Positions 6,105-14,740 of a DNA stretch of 64,000 nt are shown piece by piece. The notes under the pieces were generated by a model. The model did not search any database and was not told the origin of the DNA. It saw only the letters and a list, made by a program, of their open reading frames with translations. This DNA is from JADFDG01 sp965232985 (lineage in GTDB: Bacteria > Pseudomonadota > Gammaproteobacteria > Pseudomonadales > JADFDG01). The DNA lies in contig CBDDRC010000042.1 in the NCBI GenBank assembly GCA_965232985.1, positions 310,001 to 374,000 on the forward strand. Reading direction: 5' to 3'. A program made the position numbers and the translations under genes. Each line of letters begins with the position of its first letter. The first letter of the stretch is position 1.

Positions 6105-7799
6105 GTGAACACCATGGATGCCCAGCAAGAACTGCAGGATCGCCTGGCGCGTATCGAAGCCCGGCTCGATGCACTCGCCCAGCGGCTGGAGATGCCGCTG
6201 CCGGCCGCGCCCGTTGCAACAACACCGAAGACAATTGCGAAGACACCGGCATACAAGCCACCACCGCGTGCCGCTGCCGAGGAAGGTAGCGGCGCATCGC
6301 GGCTGATGGCATGGGGCGCCGCTGTTGCGTTCCTGCTCGCGGCAATTTATCTGCTACGCATCGTCTATGACAGCGGCTGGCTCACGCCGCCGCGCCAGGT
6401 TGGGCTCGCGCTGCTCGGCGGGCTGGCGCTCATTGCCACCGGCCTGTTCGTGTCACGTATCGACCGGATGTACGCCGCTTTTCTGCCTGCGGCGGGAACG
6501 GTGGTGCTATACATCACCGCCTATGCCGCACACCTGCATTACGATCTGATCGCGCGCGGCGGCGCATTCGCGGCGATCGGCGCCACCAGCATCGTTGCGC
6601 TCTGGCTGGGCCGCACGTTCAACAACAGCGTATTCGCCGTGCTGGCCACGGTGGGCACCTATCTCTTTCCGCTGTGGCTCACCCAAGGCGATGTCGCCAT
6701 CGGCGATTTCATCGTCTACTACGCCGTGTGGGGCTTGGTCTTCGCCATCACCGCATTGATCGAAGGCCGCCGCACCGCGTATGTGCTGTCGATGTTCTGT
6801 GCGCTGATTTCGTTTCAGATTGCCTGGCAGTTGGGCGGCACCAAGGCGGACTGGGCCAGTGTCGCCGCATTCCAGTGCTTTCAGTTCCTGCTTTCCGCCG
6901 TTACGGCCGTGGCTTTCTCGCTCATCCATCGCAGCCCGATGAGCAGCGAGGTTGCGTTCGTGCATGGTGTCGCGCTGTTTTATTTTTACATGCTGCAATA
7001 CGCGCTGCTGCGCCACTACGCGCCGGACATCGTCGGTTTCTTCGCGCTCGGCAGTGCCGTGTTCGTCCTGGCCATCTACCTGGTAGCACGCAGCGTGTTG
7101 CCCGCCGCACAGCGGGTTGCCGGCGCGCTGCTCACCAGCAGCTATTGCGCAGTCGTTACCGCGCACATTCTCGTTTTCGAGTGGCTGCCCGGCGCGTGGC
7201 TGCCGTGGGCGGCGCTGCTGGCACCGCTGGCAGGCCTCGCCTTTTCGCCGGTATTCCGTGACACCCCGCAGGCGCTGCTGCCCATCCGGCTGGTGTCTCT
7301 CGTCGTCTTCGCCGTCGGTTTTCTGGCCAGCCTGTTCAATGATGCCGGCCAGATGGTTCCCCTGCCCAATGCCATCCTGTTTGCCTACGCGGCAGCGATT
7401 TATCTTGGCTACGCGCTCTTGCGCGAGCAGGGCACAACCCATGGCGCCAATGTTGCGCTGCTGTATGCCGGCCATATCAGCGCCATGCTGGCGTGCAGCC
7501 GCGCGCTGGATTCTGCTTTCTACAGCGCAGGTTTCAGCATCTCGCTGGCGTGGGCCCTGCTCGCGCTCGCCGCGCTCGGCACGGCCTTGGCACTGCGCGA
7601 TCGCAACATCGGCCGTTCCTCGCTGCTGATCTTCGCCGCCTCGGCCGGCAAGGTACTCGTGTTCGATCTGCACGGCGCCAACTCGCTGTTGCGCGTCTTG
7701 TCGCTGCTCGTTGTCGGCATCAGCCTGTACGCCGGCGGCTGGTTGTATCAGCGCATGTTCAAAGACCCTGAATCATCCACTGTGGAAATTCACCCATGA
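6105..7799 (+). CDS. DUF2339 multi-pass membrane protein
   Basis: A 564-residue inner-membrane protein of unknown function. A short coiled-coil start (QQELQDRLARIEARLDALAQ) and a proline/alanine-rich linker to about residue 60 are followed by some 14 or more hydrophobic segments. The C-terminal SLLIFAASAGKVLVFDLHGA followed by LLRVLSLLVVG is characteristic of DUF2339. The start is GTG at 6105 or ATG at 6114; both give almost the same protein. The stop overlaps the next gene by 4 nt, so the two are probably co-translated. No catalytic motif is visible. Confidence 0.8.
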   Translation: MNTMDAQQELQDRLARIEARLDALAQRLEMPLPAAPVATTPKTIAKTPAYKPPPRAAAEEGSGASRLMAWGAAVAFLLAAIYLLRIVYDSGWLTPPRQVGLALLGGLALIATGLFVSRIDRMYAAFLPAAGTVVLYITAYAAHLHYDLIARGGAFAAIGATSIVALWLGRTFNNSVFAVLATVGTYLFPLWLTQGDVAIGDFIVYYAVWGLVFAITALIEGRRTAYVLSMFCALISFQIAWQLGGTKADWASVAAFQCFQFLLSAVTAVAFSLIHRSPMSSEVAFVHGVALFYFYMLQYALLRHYAPDIVGFFALGSAVFVLAIYLVARSVLPAAQRVAGALLTSSYCAVVTAHILVFEWLPGAWLPWAALLAPLAGLAFSPVFRDTPQALLPIRLVSLVVFAVGFLASLFNDAGQMVPLPNAILFAYAAAIYLGYALLREQGTTHGANVALLYAGHISAMLACSRALDSAFYSAGFSISLAWALLALAALGTALALRDRNIGRSSLLIFAASAGKVLVFDLHGANSLLRVLSLLVVGISLYAGGWLYQRMFKDPESSTVEIHP

Positions 7800-8824
7800 C
7801 CGTGAAAAAAACCAAATCCACCGCCGGGCAACTGCTCGACGCGCACGTAAAATTCATGATCGACCAGCTCAATGGCGATGCGCTGCAGCAAAACATTGAA
7901 GACGAGCTCGATCATGCCCTCGAAGCGGCGGAGAAAATCACGCTTAACGAGGCCGTGAGCCGCGAACAGATCAAGCAGACGGTGAAGAACTACGCTGTTG
8001 ATCTCGACCTGCACGGCGGTATCCCGGAATTAATCGGCGATCTTGCCCGCACACTGTACGCTCACAAAATACACGATCAAACCACCCTCGCCGATCTCGT
8101 CACCGACCAGCAGTTCGCGGATATTCTTGAGCAAGTGCTGGCGATGAAGGATTTGCGCGAGAAAATCATCAAGCGCTCGATCGGCAATCCGCTGTTCGGC
8201 GCACTCGCTTCCGATGTGCTCTACAACGGCATCAAGGGCTATATTTCCGACAACCCGCTCACCAAAAACAGCAAGATGGCCGCCTCTGCCCTCAGCATCG
8301 GCAAGAGCCTGCTGAGCAAGGCCTCACCCGGTCTTGAACATGCTGTCGAGGAAGGCGTCAAGCGGTACATCAAGGGCAACATCAAGGCGACCCAGAAGCA
8401 AACCGAACACTTCATCCGTGCCCGTATCGAGGACGACTCGGTACGCGACCATGCCACCGAATTGTGGGATGCAGCGAAGGAGCAGAAAGTCGCGCTGTTC
8501 CGCGATTACATCTCCAGCCGGGATCTGGAAGAAGGCTTTGTCACCGGCTACGAGTACTGGCGCAAGCTGCGCCGCACCGATTACTACTGGACGGTTATCG
8601 AAATCTGTATCGATGGCTTCTTCGACAAATACGGCGATAGCTCGCTGCGCGAAATTCTCGATGAAGTGGGCATCCACCGCGAAATGATGCTCGAGGAAGC
8701 GATGCGCTTTGCCCCGCCGGTCATCAAGATGCTGAAAAAGAAGAAACTGCTCGAACCCCGTATTCGCCGGCAGTTGGAGCGGTTTTATATGTCGGACGAG
8801 GCAAAGGCGATTCTCGAAGGCTGA
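7796..8824 (+). CDS. Conserved hypothetical protein coupled to the DUF2339 gene
   Basis: A 342-residue soluble, strongly helical and charged protein without signal peptide or membrane helix. I do not recognise the family. It opens MTVKKTKSTAGQLLDAHVKF and carries an IGNPLFGALASDVLYNGIKG segment in the middle and a basic IKMLKKKKLLEPRIRRQLER tail. The ATGA overlap with the DUF2339 stop indicates an operon and suggests a shared, perhaps envelope-associated, function. The gene converges with pyrC, with 43 nt between the stops. Confidence 0.65.
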   Translation: MTVKKTKSTAGQLLDAHVKFMIDQLNGDALQQNIEDELDHALEAAEKITLNEAVSREQIKQTVKNYAVDLDLHGGIPELIGDLARTLYAHKIHDQTTLADLVTDQQFADILEQVLAMKDLREKIIKRSIGNPLFGALASDVLYNGIKGYISDNPLTKNSKMAASALSIGKSLLSKASPGLEHAVEEGVKRYIKGNIKATQKQTEHFIRARIEDDSVRDHATELWDAAKEQKVALFRDYISSRDLEEGFVTGYEYWRKLRRTDYYWTVIEICIDGFFDKYGDSSLREILDEVGIHREMMLEEAMRFAPPVIKMLKKKKLLEPRIRRQLERFYMSDEAKAILEG

Positions 8825-8867
8825 GCGGCGAGCGCCGGCTGCCGGGGATAGCTGGCCCCGCTCACCG

Positions 8868-9905
8868 TTACCTGATAACCCGCCAGTGCAGTGTCTGCCC
8901 GGCCCAATACGGCACGATAGTGTCGCGGCTGAATGCCAGTTCAGCCGGCACCTGCCAGGCCTCACGCACCAGCGTTACGGTATCGGTGTTGCGCGGCAAG
9001 CGGTAAAAATCGGCACCGAAATGGCTGGCAAAGGCTTCGAGTTTGTCGAGCGCCTGCATCTGTTCGAAAAACTGCGCATACAGCGGCAGCGCCGCCGGCG
9101 CCGAAAAACAACCGGCACAACCGCAGGCTGATTCTTTTGTATGTTTTGCGTGCGGTGCTGAATCGGTGCCCAGAAAAAAGCGCCGGTTGCCACTCACCGC
9201 AGCCTGCTGCAGCGCCTCCTGATGCAGGCGGCGCTTGAGCACCGGCAGGCAATAGTGATGCGGGCGCATGCCACCGGCAAACAGATCGTTGCGGTTCATC
9301 AGCAGATGTTGCGGCGTGAGGGTTGCCGCCACTCCCTCACGGGCGGCCAACACGAACTGCGCGGCCTCGCGGGTGGTGATGTGCTCGAACACTACCCGCA
9401 GGCGCGGAAATTCGTCGACGATGGGCAGCAGGTGGCGCTCGATGAATACTGCTTCGCGGTCGAACACATCAACATCAGCATCGACCACTTCGCCATGCAC
9501 CAGCAGCGGCAGATCGACCTCTTCCATGGCAACCAGCACCGGCCATAGCTTGCGCACGTCGGTAACACCGGCATGTGAGTTGGTGGTCGCGCCGGACGGG
9601 TAGAGTTTGGCCGCGTGAACGATGCCGCTGTGCTTCGCGCGCCGGATTTCGTCGGGCGCGGTGTGATCGGTAAGGTAGAGCGTGAGCAACGGCTCGAACT
9701 TCACGCCCGCAGGTACCGCGCCGAGAATCCGTTGCCGGTATTCACCGGCGAGCGCCGTGCTGGTCACCGCCGGAACAAGATTGGGCATGACGATGGCACG
9801 CGCAAAAACCTGTGCCGTTGGCGCCAGAACCTGCGCCAACACCGCACCGTCGCGCAGATGGATATGCCAGTCGTCCGGGCGGGTGATGGTAAGCGTCTGC
9901 TTCAT
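8868..9905 (-). CDS. pyrC: Dihydroorotase, homodimeric short type
   Basis: A 345-residue zinc amidohydrolase that closes N-carbamoyl-aspartate to dihydroorotate in pyrimidine synthesis. The N-terminus TITRPDDWHIHLRDG contains the H-x-H metal ligands; the LYPSGATTNSHAGV segment has the position of the carboxylated lysine nearby in AKLYP, and later HGE, EHITTREA and FFLGTDSAPH supply the remaining ligands and the catalytic aspartate. The length matches E. coli PyrC. The ATG at 9905 gives MKQTLTITRPDDW; a TTG seven codons upstream is possible but unnecessary. A C-G-C pair near FFLGTDSAPHAKHTKESACG is usual in this class. Confidence 0.95.
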   Translation of the reverse strand: MKQTLTITRPDDWHIHLRDGAVLAQVLAPTAQVFARAIVMPNLVPAVTSTALAGEYRQRILGAVPAGVKFEPLLTLYLTDHTAPDEIRRAKHSGIVHAAKLYPSGATTNSHAGVTDVRKLWPVLVAMEEVDLPLLVHGEVVDADVDVFDREAVFIERHLLPIVDEFPRLRVVFEHITTREAAQFVLAAREGVAATLTPQHLLMNRNDLFAGGMRPHHYCLPVLKRRLHQEALQQAAVSGNRRFFLGTDSAPHAKHTKESACGCAGCFSAPAALPLYAQFFEQMQALDKLEAFASHFGADFYRLPRNTDTVTLVREAWQVPAELAFSRDTIVPYWAGQTLHWRVIR

Positions 9906-10013
9906 CGGCCGAAAACTCCTGCTCAACTACGCTGGCAATATGCGCCCGGGATATGGCCAACCCGGCAGTCTATAATGGCCGCCAGCCGCACCCGCCACGG
10001 CCCGGAGTTTCGC

Positions 10014-10886
10014 ATGAATGACCTGATGACGCACGAACTGACCGGGCCAAGCTCGCGCCTGACGCTTTACCGCCGCGTCCTGCGGCGCAAACAACAGACC
10101 GGCGAAAAACATCTGCCGGCCATCAGCGTACTGCTGTGCAACCAGCACGCGGATCATGAGCAGCTTGAGCGTTATAACAATGTCTGTGGTTTTCTCACCG
10201 GCCGGGAACTGCCGGCGATCTATCCGCATATCCTTGCCTTTCCGTTGCACGCGGAATTGATGACTGACGAAAATTTTCCGTTCCCGCTGCTCGGCCTGGT
10301 GCACATTGCCAACAGCATCACCCGCTACCGACCGCTCACGACCAACGAGTCGGTCGACATCAGTTGCCGCTTCGGCACCCTGGCACCGCACGAGAAGGGC
10401 ACGGCGTTCAGCATCCTCACCGAAGCCGCCGTGCAGGGAAAAAAAGTCTGGGAGAGCACCAGCACCATGCTGCATCGCCATCCGGTCAGCGGTTCCGGCG
10501 GGAAACCAGCCGAAGCCGCCGAAAAAGACGCGCTGCAACACGCCGCCCGCGAAACATGGCGTATCGCCAGCAATATGGGCCGCCGCTATGGCAAGGCCTC
10601 CGGCGACATGAACCCGATCCATCTCTGGCCGCTCACCGCCAAGCTGTTCGGTTTCCAGCGTCATATCGTCCATGGCATGTGGACCAAAGCGCGTGCCGTT
10701 GCCGCTCTTACGCCACAGATCGGCGCACGCCCATTCACTGTTACCGTCGCCTTCAAGCTGCCGCTATTCCTGCCGGCAGCCGTCACTTTCCTGCACCAGG
10801 CCGACGCGGCCGGCATTCACTTCGACGTTCGTGATCAATACAACCTGAAACCGCATCTCAAGGGCGCGATCAAATTCCTCGATTGA
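10014..10886 (+). CDS. MaoC-like hotdog-fold dehydratase
   Basis: A 290-residue protein with two hotdog-like halves. The second half carries GRRYGKASGDMNPIHLWPLT followed by AKLFGFQRHIVHGMW, the MaoC motif in which the D and H of the GD-NPIH region form the hydratase dyad. The N-terminal half (FLTGRELPAIYPHILAFPLH) resembles the degenerate partner domain. Such proteins hydrate trans-2-enoyl thioesters in fatty-acid or polyhydroxyalkanoate metabolism. The ATG at 10014 follows CCCGGAG. It converges with the desaturase gene, with 9 nt between stops, and fits a lipid context. The precise substrate is not visible. Confidence 0.8.
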   Translation: MNDLMTHELTGPSSRLTLYRRVLRRKQQTGEKHLPAISVLLCNQHADHEQLERYNNVCGFLTGRELPAIYPHILAFPLHAELMTDENFPFPLLGLVHIANSITRYRPLTTNESVDISCRFGTLAPHEKGTAFSILTEAAVQGKKVWESTSTMLHRHPVSGSGGKPAEAAEKDALQHAARETWRIASNMGRRYGKASGDMNPIHLWPLTAKLFGFQRHIVHGMWTKARAVAALTPQIGARPFTVTVAFKLPLFLPAAVTFLHQADAAGIHFDVRDQYNLKPHLKGAIKFLD

Positions 10887-10895
10887 TTACCGCCT

Positions 10896-12059
10896 TCAGG
10901 CCAGCGCCTGTTCTTGCCGGCGACGCGGCGGCAAGGCGAGCGTAAAAATGCGCCGCACCACCGTGCCGAACTGCCGGGTCATGGTGCCGGTGTTGTACGG
11001 CAGCGCGTACTTCGCACACAACGCGCGCACTTCCGGCGCAATTTCCGCGTAGCGGTGGCCGGGAATATCCGGGAACAGGTGGTGCTCGATCTGGTGCGAC
11101 AGGTTGCCGGTGGCAATATGCATCAGCCTGCCGCCCTTGATGTTCGCCGAACCCAGCAACTGGCGCAGATACCACTGGCCGCGTGTCTCGTTGCGTGTCT
11201 CTTCCTCGGTGAACATCACCGTGCCATCCGGAAAGTGGCCGCAGAAAATAACGGCAAAGGCCCAGACATTGCGCACCGCGTTGGCGGTGATGTTGCCGGC
11301 GAGCACCGGCAGGAAGAACGGGCCGGCCAGTGCCGGAAACAACACGTAATCCTTCAATACCTGCCGGCGCGCCTTCTTCCAGACGATCTTCAATTCAGCC
11401 AGCGCCTGCTGAAGCGATTTTTCGCCTGAGAAGATTTTTTCCGTTTCAACATCATGCAACGCCACGCCCCACTGAAACAACAGCGCCAGCGCCAGTGCAT
11501 AAACCGGATTGCCCAGATATTTCGGCTCCCAGGGCTGCTCTTCGGCCATCCGCAGAATGCCGTAACCGACATCGCGATCCTTGCCAACGATGTTGGTGAA
11601 GGTGTGGTGCACATAGTTGTGCGAATGACGCCAGGTGTCACCCGGGCAGGCGGTATCCCAGTCGTACTTTTTGCCGTCGAGCGCCGGATCCTTCATGAAG
11701 TCGTACTGGCCGTGCATGACGTTGTGGCCGATTTCCATGTTCTCCAGAATCTTCGCAACAGACAGCAATGCCGTGCCGGCAAGCCAGGCCGGCGGCAAAA
11801 TGCCGGCAAACAGCAGCGCGCGCCCGCCGATCTCGCAACGGCGCTGGAGTTTCATCATGCCGCGAATGTACGTGGCATCGCGCGCGCCGAGGTCCGCAAC
11901 CGTACGCGTGCGTATGGCATCCAGTTCGCGCCCGAATTCTTCCACCTGCGCCGCACTCAGGTGCGGGAAAGCACGGCGGATTGTCGGGCTGATATTGTCG
12001 CCCCCCGACTGACCGTCGGGTTTGATGCTGTGCCTGATCGATTCGTTGGCAACGCTCAT
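10896..12059 (-). CDS. desB: Membrane fatty acid (acyl-CoA) desaturase
   Basis: A 387-residue integral membrane di-iron desaturase. The three histidine boxes are HNVMH at 112-116, HSHNYVHH at 145-152 and HQIEHH at 322-327. Hydrophobic segments flank the boxes (around 80-105, 185-203, 238-275). It likely inserts a cis double bond, probably delta-9, into acyl-CoA using electrons from the reductase encoded immediately upstream (32 nt gap). Arrangement matches the Pseudomonas desCB pair controlled by DesT, which is the basis for the symbol. The ATG at 12059 follows AGGAGGCTC on the reverse strand; the longer upstream frame is rejected for that reason. Confidence 0.88.
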   Translation of the reverse strand: MSVANESIRHSIKPDGQSGGDNISPTIRRAFPHLSAAQVEEFGRELDAIRTRTVADLGARDATYIRGMMKLQRRCEIGGRALLFAGILPPAWLAGTALLSVAKILENMEIGHNVMHGQYDFMKDPALDGKKYDWDTACPGDTWRHSHNYVHHTFTNIVGKDRDVGYGILRMAEEQPWEPKYLGNPVYALALALLFQWGVALHDVETEKIFSGEKSLQQALAELKIVWKKARRQVLKDYVLFPALAGPFFLPVLAGNITANAVRNVWAFAVIFCGHFPDGTVMFTEEETRNETRGQWYLRQLLGSANIKGGRLMHIATGNLSHQIEHHLFPDIPGHRYAEIAPEVRALCAKYALPYNTGTMTRQFGTVVRRIFTLALPPRRRQEQALA

Positions 12060-12091
12060 GAATGAGCCTCCTGTGTTGATTTGCCGGGCCA

Positions 12092-13270
12092 TCAGATATC
12101 GAGCGTGACGTCGCCCAGCGGGACGCTCACGCACAACTGGATTTCGTCGTTCGGCTCGCAAGACAGCTCGCCGGTGACCCGGTTTTTCGTCACGCCGCTG
12201 ACCTTGGTGCACTTGCAGGCCATGCAGATGCCCATGCGGCAACCGGAATCCGGCTGCAGCCCGGCCGCCTCGGCCTGGTCGAGCAGCGCGCGACCGTCAC
12301 TGGCAACAAAGCGCTCGGCGCGCACGAAACGCAGTTCGCCGCCAACTGCCTCGGCAACCGGTGCTGGCACCGGATTTGCAGAAGAACCGGCGGTGAACCG
12401 CTCAATGTGCAACTTGCCGGCGAGATCGCGCGCGGTGAATTCGGCGCGTACTGCATCGATCAGCGCCGGCGGACCACACACCCAGGTTTCGGCAGCGGCC
12501 AGATCCTTCGTCAATGCATCAAGGTGCGCGGCGCAGAAATGACCGGTGCAGTCTGCACCGGCCGACGTCGCGCGGGTGAGGATGATACGTACGGTGAGGT
12601 TGTTGTGCTGCGCGGCAAGCGCGGCAAGCTCGCTGCCGAAAATCACGTCAGCGTAGGTCGGTGCGTAATGCAGCACGTCGATGCGGCCGGCGTACTTCTT
12701 CTCAAGCAACGCCTCATCAAGCAGCGTGCGCAGTATCGCCATGTTCGGTGTAATGCCGCTGCCACCGGAGATGAGGACGACGCGGGCCGGCCACTTTGCT
12801 GCGGGAACCCGCTCCGGCAAACATTTTCCCGGCAAACAATAGTCGCCATCGGCCTGCGATATCGTTACCACCATGCCCGGATAGGCCGCTGCAGCGAGCG
12901 GGCCGGAAACCTTGCCGCCCGCCACCGTCTTGACGGTGATGTCGATGAGGCCATCGGTGCGCAGCGCCGAGGACGACAGCGAATAGCAACGCGTGCGGCG
13001 CACGCCATCGAGCTCAACGCTGATGCGGATGTACTGGCCGGCACGGGCGCCCAGCCAGTTGCCGTTCGGACGCAACCGGAGGGTGGTGGCGTCGGCGGTC
13101 TCGCAGACGGTCGCCACTACCTCGGCACGCACCTCATGCACCGACCACAGCGGGTTGAACAGTTCGAGGTAGCGATCAACCCCGTGCGGCGTGGCCAGGG
13201 TGGCTACGAAGTCCGTTGCCAGCAGGCGACGGATACCGCTGGCAAGGCCGGGGGCTTGGGTCCGGGTCAT
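12092..13270 (-). CDS. desC: Ferredoxin-NAD(P)H reductase-type partner of the desaturase
   Basis: A 392-residue oxidoreductase. Residues about 50-150 form the FAD-binding barrel with TRCYSLSSSA (the RxYS flavin motif), residues 155-290 form the NAD(P)H domain with VLISGGSGITPNMAILR and the WVCGPPALID end, and the C-terminal 80 residues form a plant-type 2Fe-2S domain with CRMGICMAC and a distal LC. It should pass electrons from NAD(P)H through FAD and 2Fe-2S to the desaturase encoded downstream. Expression is probably repressed by the divergent TetR protein through a palindrome in the intergenic region. Confidence 0.88.
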   Translation of the reverse strand: MTRTQAPGLASGIRRLLATDFVATLATPHGVDRYLELFNPLWSVHEVRAEVVATVCETADATTLRLRPNGNWLGARAGQYIRISVELDGVRRTRCYSLSSSALRTDGLIDITVKTVAGGKVSGPLAAAAYPGMVVTISQADGDYCLPGKCLPERVPAAKWPARVVLISGGSGITPNMAILRTLLDEALLEKKYAGRIDVLHYAPTYADVIFGSELAALAAQHNNLTVRIILTRATSAGADCTGHFCAAHLDALTKDLAAAETWVCGPPALIDAVRAEFTARDLAGKLHIERFTAGSSANPVPAPVAEAVGGELRFVRAERFVASDGRALLDQAEAAGLQPDSGCRMGICMACKCTKVSGVTKNRVTGELSCEPNDEIQLCVSVPLGDVTLDI

Positions 13271-13345
13271 GGCACACCTCCATCAGGCGTCTCGAAAGAG
13301 ACATTGAGTGAACGGATGTGCACAGGATACCGGCACCGAAATTTA

Positions 13346-13363
13346 AGTCAACACTTGTTCACT
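13346..13363. promoter_or_regulatory. DesT/FabR-like operator between desC and desT
   Basis: AGTCAACACTTGTTCACT is an 18-bp inverted repeat in which 14 of 18 positions are symmetric (AGT-AACA--TGTT-ACT). It lies 75 bp upstream of the desC start and 138 bp upstream of the regulator start, exactly where a divergent repressor should act. Form and spacing resemble palindromes bound by DesT and FabR. Binding is inferred, not shown. Confidence 0.7.
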
Positions 13364-13500
13364 AAAATGCAGTCTGCCTTTACATATCAATCAGTTATAT
13401 GCTCTACTGCTTTCATCGTATGTTCACGTGCAGGCACGGCCTTGGCCCGGTTGTGCGCCTGTTCCGGGATATCTGCCCGGCCGAATAAGGGAGTTGCACC

Positions 13501-14136
13501 ATGGTCCGGCCACCCGGTCCCCGCGAAGAAAAAAAACAGAAAACCCGCCAGGCCTTGCTCGACGCAGCCCTGACGTTGCTGGCCGGCGAGCAGAGCTTCG
13601 CCAGCCTCAGCCTGCGTGAGGTAACGCGCGAAGCCGGCGTGGTGCCGACGGCGTTTTACCGGCATTTCCGCGACATGGATGAACTCGGGCTCGCGCTTGT
13701 CGATGAGTCATTTCATGCGCTCAGGCAAATGATGCGCGCCGCACGCAGCGGCACGCTCCCGACCGAGCAACTGGTCCACCGTTCGGTGGCAACCTTCGTC
13801 ACACATGTGCGCGCGAACGATCGTCACTTTCAATTCCTGCTGCGCGAACGCGCCGGCGGCCGCAGCGCAATCCGCAATGCAATCCGCACGGAAATTCGCC
13901 TGTTCATCAGTGAACTGGCCACTGATCTGGGTCGCTTCCCGGCACTGAATGCGTGGCGCACGGAAGATCTGCGCATGATGGCGGGGCTGGTGGTGAGTAC
14001 CCTGGTGAATGCCGTGCTCGACATTCTTGACCTGCCGGCAGGCAGGCCCGAAGACGCGCAGGAAATGATGACAGTGCTGGAGAGTCAGTTGCGTCTGATA
14101 CTGCTGGGCGCTTCGCTGTGGAAACGCGGCGATTGA
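13501..14136 (+). CDS. desT: TetR-family regulator of unsaturated fatty acid genes (DesT/FabR type)
   Basis: A 211-residue TetR regulator. The helix-turn-helix covers about residues 14-60 and includes SLSLREVTREAGVVPTAFYR followed by HFRDMDELG, very close to FabR and DesT. The C-terminal ligand domain (FQFLLRERAGGRSAIRNAIR) is also of this type, which senses the ratio of saturated to unsaturated acyl-CoA. It is divergent from the desC-desB operon with a palindromic operator between them. ATG at 13501 follows a GGGAG. In Pseudomonas DesT represses desCB; the same logic is expected here. FabR is the alternative name, but the gene order favours DesT. Confidence 0.85.
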   Translation: MVRPPGPREEKKQKTRQALLDAALTLLAGEQSFASLSLREVTREAGVVPTAFYRHFRDMDELGLALVDESFHALRQMMRAARSGTLPTEQLVHRSVATFVTHVRANDRHFQFLLRERAGGRSAIRNAIRTEIRLFISELATDLGRFPALNAWRTEDLRMMAGLVVSTLVNAVLDILDLPAGRPEDAQEMMTVLESQLRLILLGASLWKRGD

Positions 14137-14164
14137 TGCGGGGGGTTACGCAGACCGGAGCGGC

Positions 14165-14719
14165 TCAACCCCAGTGCCGCACGCGCCCGGTGTCGATGTG
14201 CACGAAGTTTTCCCTGCCGTAATAACCAACTCCGCCGCGACCGAGCGCACTTGCCGCAGCGCGAACCTGCGCCAGGCGCCGGCCCGGCACGCGCAGATCG
14301 ATGGCCATCCCGTCCATGTGCAGGCTGTGTTTGGCCACACCACCGCCACCGATCCGGCGCAGCAACATGTTGGTTTGCGCTGAGCGGTAGCCACAAATAA
14401 TGTGCACCGGGCCTGTGGTTTCAAGCGCCACCGTCAGATCGTGCATCAGGTCGATCACGCCGCGCGCCATCGGCACCGCCGCATTGGCGCGGAAATCGCG
14501 CAGCAGGAAATCGATTTCGGTGAGCGCTTCGGGGTGATAGACGCCCTGCTCGAAATAGGTGATATCGAGCGCTTCGGAGGTGTGCGTGTTGTACAGCCGC
14601 AGACGCCGCGCGGCCGGTGCCGCATTGCCGCCGGCACGCGCCAGCGCCGGCACCATCAGGGCACCGCTAGCTGCAAGCGAAGCGCCGAGAAAGACGCGGC
14701 GGGAAATCACGGGGTTCAT
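14165..14719 (-). CDS. MepK-like murein endopeptidase (DUF882, YcbK family) with Tat signal
   Basis: A 184-residue exported protein. The N-terminus SRRVFLGASLAASGALMVPA is a twin-arginine signal, cleaved after about residue 29. The M15-like zinc peptidase part contains VHIICGYRSAQTNMLL, KHSLHMDGMAIDLRVPG and ENFVHIDTGRVRHWG, giving the H-x(n)-D and late H ligands. Relatives such as E. coli MepK cut cross-links in peptidoglycan, including the 3-3 bonds made by L,D-transpeptidases. It lies 21 nt downstream of an L,D-transpeptidase gene on the same strand, so a cross-link maker and cutter appear to be co-transcribed. Confidence 0.85.
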   Translation of the reverse strand: MNPVISRRVFLGASLAASGALMVPALARAGGNAAPAARRLRLYNTHTSEALDITYFEQGVYHPEALTEIDFLLRDFRANAAVPMARGVIDLMHDLTVALETTGPVHIICGYRSAQTNMLLRRIGGGGVAKHSLHMDGMAIDLRVPGRRLAQVRAAASALGRGGVGYYGRENFVHIDTGRVRHWG

Positions 14720-14740
14720 GGCGCTGTTACTTCTTCCGAT

